Positions 57,865-64,000 of a stretch of 64,000 nucleotides of DNA are shown piece by piece. The notes below the pieces were generated by a model, which searched no databases, was not told the DNA's origin, and was given only the letters and a program-made list of their open reading frames with translations. Source of the DNA: Dictyophora rubrovolvata (Eukaryota; Basidiomycota; Agaricomycetes; Phallales; Phallaceae). Each line of letters starts with the position of its first letter. Position 1 is the first letter of the stretch. A program made the translations under genes and the position numbers. Where the stretch lies: contig CP114121.1 of the NCBI GenBank assembly GCA_029959195.1, positions 1,860,001 to 1,924,000 on the forward strand, read 5' to 3'.

Positions 57865-59295
57865 ATGTCGAAAGGCAACTTGAACGTAGAACTGGATCTC
57901 CATTTCGCGCCGGAGACGGAAACACAAACATACAAACTTTTGGAGCTACCGCTGGAGTTATGTAAACTCATTGAAGAAGGTATCGAGACCGAGTGCGTGC
58001 GGTCTGGCTGACGCGTTCGACCTACCTTAATACCCTATACAGATTCACGATCCGAGGTCGCTCCTCAGATGATGCTGTTTTATGCACGTCATCTAAGACA
58101 TACGCTCTACGCTCGGTGGTTCTTTCCAACACAATTCTCCTGACAACCCCAGCAGCAGCTACGCCGTCCGACGAGTCCGATGAATCCGGAACCACAAAGA
58201 AACTAGTCGTTCGTGATGAGATATCGCAGCTGATTGAGCTCGTGTCTACTGTCCCCAAATTGCAGAGGCTGGATACCATGTTGAGGGGCTGTGAATACGA
58301 TGAAGGACACGAGAGGGATGATGAAGGAAGTGAAGAAGACGAGGCAGATGAAAGGCCGGTAAGCGTGCTCAAATCAGGAATTGCTTTTTCTAATCTTTCG
58401 TAGATTAAACGAGCAAGAGTTACTAGAGAGAATGTGAGAAGCGAGGTGCAAGCTAGTGACGCCGAGCTCGCGTTAGGTTTCAAACAATTCCGTATTTTGG
58501 AAGTCAATGGCACGTCTTCTGCTTATATCGTATTTTGTCTTGCATAAAAAATAATGGGACGATTAGGTTATCTTAGACCTCTCACCCCCGCCTATCTCAC
58601 TCAAATACTCGAGACAATACTCAACTCAATCATTTTACAAGGTTTCCCTCCTCCGCCCCAATCGATTCCTGCGGATCAATTGATAAAACATCTTGATATG
58701 GAACATGAGTATCCTCAGATTGTCATTAGCCAAGTTCTTCCTTGGTTCGGTTCTGTGAGCGGAAATGAGTGGACCATGGATCCGCATGCAGTGGTGAGAG
58801 AAATTGGATTAGGAAGATTACGATTTCCCAAGGTATACTTGGACTTTTATTCCGTGACAAAAGATCCCATTCTTATGAGACGGAAGGATGATCCCGCGAA
58901 CTTGAACACTTTCATTGAAGCATGGAAAACCGCTGTCGGCGATTCCTTCGATGCTCTCGTTAACCTAAGACTACTAGAGGTAGGGCAATCAATCAACTTT
59001 ACGACGAAATGTTAATGATCACTCACAGGGAAACTACCTCCTCACGCCTCCACCTCCAAGCACTCCGATACAGATTTCATATTTCCCAATTTCAAGCCTT
59101 CCCGAAGTGGCTTCACAATTATTTTCTGATTTATTTTTGACACGCCCACGATGGTTAGCGGATGATATCAAGCCATTCTTATCAACCATCGCGGTTGACC
59201 AGAAGGAGAAAGAGAAGCTTCTTATGAAATTCGCAAGGGCTACGACTGATTCGTCGGGAAATGTTTGGTATACTGCTCGTGCTGGACAAATATGA
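57865..59295 (+). CDS. DCC1: Sister-chromatid cohesion protein DCC1 (Ctf18-RFC subunit)
   Basis: DCC1 binds Ctf8 and the Ctf18-RFC clamp loader and supports sister-chromatid cohesion during replication. The ATG at 57865 gives MSKGNLNVELDLHF, then LLELPLELCKLIEEGIETE. After a GTGCGT intron comes FTIRGRSSDDAVLCTSSKTY and LRSVVLSNTILL, the family core. An acidic loop follows, then LGFKQFRILEVNGYLRPLTP, the winged-helix-like part (SIPADQLIKHLD, QVLPWFGSV) and the C-terminal block RPRWLADDIKPFLSTIA with KLLMKFARATTD. It ends ARAGQI at TGA 59293-59295. About seven exons. The intron 58510-58566 needs a GC donor (AATG then GCACGT) to join EVN to GYLRPL in frame. Confidence 0.93.
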
Positions 59296-59395
59296 TGTCC
59301 TTGGCTCCATTTTTTACAATTTCGAGGAAATTGGAACAAAGCGCTATTATTGCATCCCCTTTACTTACTGTGGTTTAGATCCAACTTGATCGACC

Positions 59396-59401
59396 AATAA
59401 A
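59396..59401 (+). terminator. Poly(A) signal of DCC1
   Basis: AATAAA about 100 bases after the DCC1 stop codon, at a normal distance for a fungal polyadenylation signal. Confidence 0.45.
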
Positions 59402-59823
59402 TGAGTGGTAAAAGCCAACTTTGACAGGCTATATGCGCCATGCTTGAGCGAATGACAAGAATAACATTGCGTCCCTTTTACTGTTTGCTTTGAACGGCTT
59501 GAATATTTCACTGAATGTCCATGGTATTTACTAATTCTTGGTAAACTCCAAGTACAATCTCATTGCAGTTGTCCGTGAGGGTATTAGTACGTTTCATGCG
59601 CTGTGCGCTTTCGTAATTTACGCGAATAATAGATATAAAAGCCGTGATTCTATTTTAAAGGTGCTGCAGGTGTAGCTCTTTAGAATAATTAACGGCATTG
59701 AAGAACACCATAAAGATTTAAATCTGGAAATAATTATGTTTTTCAGCACCCGTAGTTAATTCGTACTATATACCATTGACACTAATACGTACCAAAATCA
59801 GCCCATGTAATGTTCCTAAGCCA
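59402..59823. other. Convergent 3' spacer
   Basis: About 420 A/T-rich bases between DCC1 (+) and the small secreted gene (-). Nothing recognised. Confidence 0.55.
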
Positions 59824-60026
59824 TTAGGCCAGAACCGTGCCTCTTCCGAGTTCACAGTCATCAGGAGTGGCATTGAGAACCTAGGCGAAAATAATTTGTC
59901 AGTGAGTGAAAAATGTTTGTGGTTTTAAACAATTGAACATACGGGCTCGGGTTCTGGGATAGGAGAAGCAACGGCGAGAGCAGTAAGAGCGAAAAGAACA
60001 GCGATAACTTGGTTGATGAACTTCAT
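59824..60026 (-). CDS. Small secreted protein, 46 residues
   Basis: A tiny two-exon gene. The ATG at 60026 gives MKFINQVIAVLFALTALAVA, a strong signal peptide, followed by SPIPEPEP. An intron (GTATGT to CGCCTAG) joins to VLNATPDDCELGRGTVLA and a TAA at 59824-59826. The mature peptide would be about 25 residues with one Cys. The Pro/Glu start after the signal peptide is common among small secreted proteins of mushrooms. It lacks a C-terminal CAAX box, so it is not a standard mating pheromone. Function unknown; the short length keeps confidence moderate. Confidence 0.6.
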
Positions 60027-60756
60027 TGTAGTGAGGCTTGGAGAATGTTTGACTTGTTGGGGTGAAATGAGTCGCATTTGCATTAGGTGTTTTTTATGGC
60101 ATTTTGAGAATGACGAATTGGTGTTTTCCATGGAAAAATCGGATCTTGTCATTGAAAAGAAATCTGTCAAGGGCTCGGTTAATGTACATATTATTGAGAA
60201 AATAGGGCCTACAATGATGTTTATATCCAGGGGCACAATCAAATAATGCAGTTGATAGACAAGAAAAGAAATCAAACACCGGTAAATGATTAATGAATAT
60301 TCCGTTTGTATCCCCACCACCATTGTCAAAAATCGCAGGCAAAAGTTTGAGTATTACTAGTAGAAAACACGCTATCACTAATTTTGTCAAGCATAATAGA
60401 TATAAGATCGCCTATCTTGAGTTTTTTACCCCCCAGCCCGGTTGTAATTCTTTAAGAAAACATTGATATTTAATATAATCTAATTGCTAAAATCGAACAA
60501 TGTACGTTTTACTATACAGTCGTTGGTGAATGTCTCTATCTCGGAGTTCTCGCAATCTGCAGGAGGGGTCCTGAAAACCAGACATGTAGCGCCAAACAAT
60601 CTTTCCGCAACCAAAGTTATTGACATTGAATACACCCAGCCGAGAGAAAAATGTCTAGAAGCGATAACCAGCTAACCGACTACTGACAGTGATTCTTTGG
60701 CATCAGCCTCCCAATTGAACTTGACAGAAATTTGAAATTCCTGTACGAGCTCGACC
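60027..60756. other. Intergenic, no gene recognised
   Basis: About 730 A/T-rich bases between two minus-strand genes. It should hold the promoter of the small secreted gene. Only short frames are seen. Confidence 0.5.
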
Positions 60757-61977
60757 TTAATTAACAAATAAACAAGGCATATTATATGAGTATATTTCCC
60801 ATCCACTTTGGCAGGCTGACAGAACGAAAACACGCGTGTTACTGCGGCCATAGAGCCAGTTCGTAGTAATATAATGATGCAACAGAAACCCGAAGAATAA
60901 AAAAACTACAGGTAAGATGATCAACATCCAGCGTAGTGTCTGTCGAGATTGTTTAAAAATACGATGGTGGCTTATCAATCACCTCAAACAGAAAGAAGAT
61001 ATACAAATTTCGACTGTCCATAAGCTAAAATGGACTCACATAAATATTCATAGGTTGGCTTGAACAGGATGTTGTCAAATCATCCATACATAGATATTGA
61101 TGTGATAGTGTGCCGCCAGTTCTGTGACCATCCAAGAAGGGGACCGCGACACTGAAAGTTTGTTGGACCTGTTTAACATTTCTGTCGATGCCGTCGATTC
61201 TATACTTCAATTCTTCAATTCCATCTTGAATCTGGTAAACATTTTGGTCAATGTGGCAGAGCATTTCCGTCTGCAAATAATTTCGTTATACAACGAGGCT
61301 GCTGACGAACAAAGGGAGTCAACGAACTTGGAAATTTCTCAACGCATGCTCCATTTCTTGCTGAAATCTCCGAAGTTCCTCCTTATCAGAACCGACACTG
61401 AATACTCCTGCAAATACCCCACGAGAGCCTATATGCCCCTTCATCTTTACGATCTTTGATGAGATCCTGAAAGTCCGTTGGTATTTAGTCTCGAAAGCAT
61501 ATACATATCGTCTTACATACTTCACAAATAACGCAAGGTGTCTCTCCAAATCTTTCCTATGTTGGGATGCAGAAGGGAAGGAGGATAGTTTGACTGCGTG
61601 TTTCATTAACAGGTTGGTATAATCGGAGGCAATCTTGACAAGGCGATGAGCTTCTTGAGAGTTCCATTTGGCATCCTAACAAGAAAAAAAAAATAAGCTT
61701 ATACACCCTCAGTATTCAGGTTCTTGCCAATTATTACCCGAAGAGCATTGGTCAGCTGAATGGCTGCATCAAATACTGCCACAATGCCGGGAATATAAAA
61801 TTGACTAGCAATAAACTGAAAGCCCATAAGGGCGATTGAAACGGCGGAATAGTAGTCTGAAGATGTCTCAAAATCATCTGGATCTTCGGGAATGGTAAAG
61901 TCGAGTTGTGATGAATGTGAGGGTAAAGATCGAGTGCGAGGACGGGAAACGATTGGGGTTCGAACAGGGCCAGCCAT
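60757..61977 (-). CDS. MLKL-NTD-like helical-bundle protein with a C-terminal transmembrane segment
   Basis: The clearest family member. After a basic Arg/Ser/Pro leader (MAGPVRTPIVSRPRTRS) come YYSAVSIALMGFQFIASQFY and VFDAAIQLTNALR. The phase-0 family intron is followed by DAKWNSQEAHRLVKIASDY. Exon 3 has the hallmark GSRGVFAGVFSVGSDKEELR and FQQEMEHALRNFQ, typical of MLKL_NTD/HeLo-like domains. The next exon is a coiled coil (DQNVYQIQDGIEELKYRIDG). The last exon, joined by a CGACAG acceptor at about 60938, reads TLRWMLIILPVVFLFFGFLL: a transmembrane helix near the C-terminus, ending at 60757-60759. A helical bundle fixed to a membrane by a tail anchor fits a membrane-acting protein, but this role is inferred. 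No enzymatic domain. Confidence 0.75.
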
Positions 61978-62440
61978 GCTAGTAAGAGGGGATGGGTTGC
62001 GGTGGTTTTTGAGTATAAGATTATTTATACTCGATGCCTTCTTTGTCAAGTAGGGAGATGGGCTGCTGCATTGTGCTTAAAATCGAATTAGGCTCAGAAC
62101 CCTGGCTGATGGCTTTCAACACGCCTTAAACGTGTGGTAAAAAGTCACGATGGCATCCCGATTTGTCTTGATTTTCTTTGCCATGGCTCTGAAATGGATG
62201 AAACTATTGAACAGCTGCCACTGTGATTGTTTGTAACCATAATACGAGATAAGCCTTGTGTTTTTTTGTGCCATGCCCTCTGCCTCAAGTATTTCCCACG
62301 GCTCCATGACGGATCACACGGGTACATACTAGTGCGAGAGCGTAATTGTATGAACCATGACGTAGAATGGTGACGTCAATTTTGACCAGGTTTATGTTGG
62401 ATTTAAGGATCCTGGTACTGCCAATTTTCTTCAGAGATAA
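61978..62440. other. Divergent promoter region
   Basis: About 460 bases between divergent starts. Two short overlapping minus-strand frames look like chance. Nothing else is recognised. Confidence 0.5.
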
Positions 62441-63490
62441 ATGTCCTACGCAAAAGTAACAGCATCCAACGCACCTCCAATATCAATGCAGGTGAGTCAC
62501 TGGCAGGGGTGGAGAGTCAGCGGGAGATGGTGTTGTCTTTATGTTTGACACTGACCAAGTTCACGGGGCCTGCAGGCTCAACCAAATCCAAATTTGTTGA
62601 ACACCGAGCTACCTACTGCACCTGATTTCATAGATGACACGGCGAAGGTGAACGTTGTCGATCCCTCTTTCAAGGCACATCCAGCCACGGTCACGTCTCT
62701 TAATCGTCCACCAACTGATGAAGAACGTGACAGAGGGAACCGCAAAGCGTATAAAGAACGAGTCAGAAAAGATTTTGACGCTGCGGAGCGTAGAGGGAAG
62801 AGTATTTGGGAAAATATGAAAGAGAGAATTCTTAGGCCAGGCGTGGCCGGTGGTCTTTTGGGAGTTGGTAGGTTTCGTGCAGTAATCTGGGGCTGAACAC
62901 CAATTCATTATTATTAACCTGCAACTCGCCTACAGTTAATCTTGGTCTTTTGTGCACTTTGGGATACAAACTATATACCGAACCGCATTTGCGTTCGGAT
63001 AGGCGTCTCCTCGGCTGGTCTGCCACTGGTGCCCTCGTTGTGCTCGGCGCAGAAGGCTTTCTGGCCGAATCTTATCGCAACACTCCCGAAGGTGCCGAAG
63101 AGGAGAGAAGAGCAAGAGCCGAGGGTGCTGCTGTGTATCGACATGCCAAAGAAGTTGTCCTGAGGCCGCAGGTGTTTGGAGGACTGATGGGAACCTGTAG
63201 GAATCTCCTCTTAATATGCACATTCGTCATTAACTTCTGGAGGTAGTGAACTTGGGTATCATTGGATGCGTGTCATATCTTGCGTATGACAACTGGGATC
63301 GCCCTTACTGGGACCGAAGAACGATAACGGGGATTACAATCGGTTTGTTGTCGCTGATTGCTGGTGAAGGGTATGTGGCAAAAAAAAAAACCAGATGTAG
63401 TCGGCTCGTTTGACAACTGATTTCATTCTTTTTTTTTGAAGATTGATCGCAGATGAATATAGAAGCAGAGAATACCCGAAACGAAGGTAG
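62441..63490 (+). CDS. OM14-like membrane protein, probably mitochondrial outer membrane
   Basis: A small membrane protein resembling the fungal OM14 family of the mitochondrial outer membrane. Exon 1 MSYAKVTASNAPPISMQ joins to AQPNPNLLNTELPTAPDF. A charged helix (YKERVRKDFDAAERRGKSI) leads to RPGVAGGLLGVVNLGLLCTL and then WSATGALVVLGAEGFLAESY, the first hydrophobic pair. A near-repeat of this unit follows: VVLRPQVFGGLMG joined to VVNLGIIGCVSYLAYDNW and ITGITIGLLSLIAGEG. The end is basic (YRSREYPKRR). The internal repeat 'LRPGVAGGLLGVVNLG' versus 'LRPQVFGGLMGVVNLG' suggests a duplicated hairpin. Five exons keep the frame. The OM14 assignment is from memory of the family and is moderate. Confidence 0.75.
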
Positions 63491-63917
63491 TCTTCAGTTA
63501 ATTCGCGCGAAGAACACGAGGAGGAGAACACTAGTACACTTGCACCGGTTGACATGTGGAATGCGCTGCGTAGTTGGTTCAGTAAATTAATTTGTACTGT
63601 ACCATCACAAAATATTTCAATATTCAATATTTCTACGCTCTCCGTAAACGATGACTATACTTAGTATAAGAAAATCTTCTCGCGGCCCCGCCTTCAAGTT
63701 CGGGCTGGACATCGCGGAAGCATTTCAAGAAGGCGCGTCCCCTCCCCTAAGGGCTAATTCAAATTAGCTAGAAGCTAACCAGCCCAACCCTTTCCCTTCT
63801 TCTCCTTTCCCTCATCGTTATCGTCGATTTTAATTTCGACGCTTTCGAACAGATTCCCAATTCTGTGAGTTTGGTCCGGAAGAGCCTCTTTTTGTCTACC
63901 TTTGGTCCTTGCGAAAA
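63491..63917. other. Intergenic, promoter of the last gene
   Basis: About 430 bases. A C/T-rich stretch (about 63780-63835) precedes the next gene and probably marks its promoter or leader. Confidence 0.5.
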
Positions 63918-64000
63918 ATGGCGTACCCGACAGCGACCACGCCTACTTCAGCAATGAGCAGCAGCAGCAGAGGCCGTATTCCAACCCCAAGTCGTTCCGT
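63918..64000 (+). CDS. Start of a further gene, truncated by the window edge
   Basis: An ATG at 63918 preceded by AAAA and a C/T-rich leader opens a frame to the end of the window. It reads MAYPTATTPTSAMSSSSRGR then IPTPSRS, a low-complexity Ser/Thr/Pro start partly made by AGC repeats. The product cannot be told. Confidence 0.55.
   Translation, partial: MAYPTATTPTSAMSSSSRGRIPTPSRS

Noticed and set aside
1-64000. CRISPR arrays, operons, bacterial ribosome-binding sites
   Set aside because: The window is intron-rich eukaryotic DNA; no regularly spaced repeats or polycistronic layouts are present.

Overview
This window is nuclear DNA from a filamentous basidiomycete, almost certainly an Agaricomycete. 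Genes are cut by many 45-70 nt introns with GTGCGT, GTAAGT or GTACGT donors. The families are typical of mushrooms: a DUF6533 membrane protein, a multi-TM basidiomycete receptor-like protein, an expanded G-alpha paralogue, a copper-radical (glyoxal-type) oxidase and an AreA GATA factor. Gene order looks like ordinary fungal chromosome. I found no operon, rRNA or CRISPR array, and could not support any tRNA. Exon structures were worked out by eye from splice sites and family continuity, so spans are firmer than every internal junction.

Layout. 0-10 kb: an SDR truncated at the left edge, an ER FKBP prolyl isomerase ending in RDEL, a 2.9-kb empty stretch, a multi-TM protein and D-amino-acid oxidase. 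10-28 kb: G-alpha, TSR1 (40S biogenesis), a DUF6533 protein, an AAA ATPase with a DUF7025-type N-terminus, glyoxal oxidase and PIG-U/GAB1 (GPI transamidase). 28.1-29.6 kb: a gene-free 1.5-kb insertion-like unit with 12-bp perfect inverted ends, which contains a tandem repeat and a 324-bp foldback. 29.8-38.4 kb: a membrane RING-H2 protein, a secreted or membrane protein and a Sec7-PH ArfGEF (SYT1-like), all on the minus strand. 39.7-52.2 kb: several helical MLKL-N-terminal-domain-like genes interleaved with the m6A methyltransferase IME4 and the nitrogen regulator AreA. 52.2-57.9 kb: AreA upstream DNA and a long block I cannot assign. 57.9-64 kb: DCC1 (cohesion), a 46-residue secreted peptide, another MLKL-NTD-like gene with a C-terminal membrane segment, an OM14-like membrane protein and the start of a further gene.

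The most interesting theme is the set of MLKL-NTD/HeLo-like helical-bundle genes: four apparently intact copies plus one tandem pseudogene within 23 kb. Each lacks any kinase, NACHT or protease module. They share a phase-0 intron position but differ in their tails (proline/basic, Arg-Gly-rich, short, or transmembrane). This pattern suggests a fast-evolving family of stand-alone, possibly membrane-acting or cell-death-related proteins; that role is inference, not shown. The remaining genes are mostly housekeeping (TSR1, PIG-U, DCC1, SYT1, IME4) or physiology (AreA, DAO, glyoxal oxidase) and do not form an obvious pathway together.
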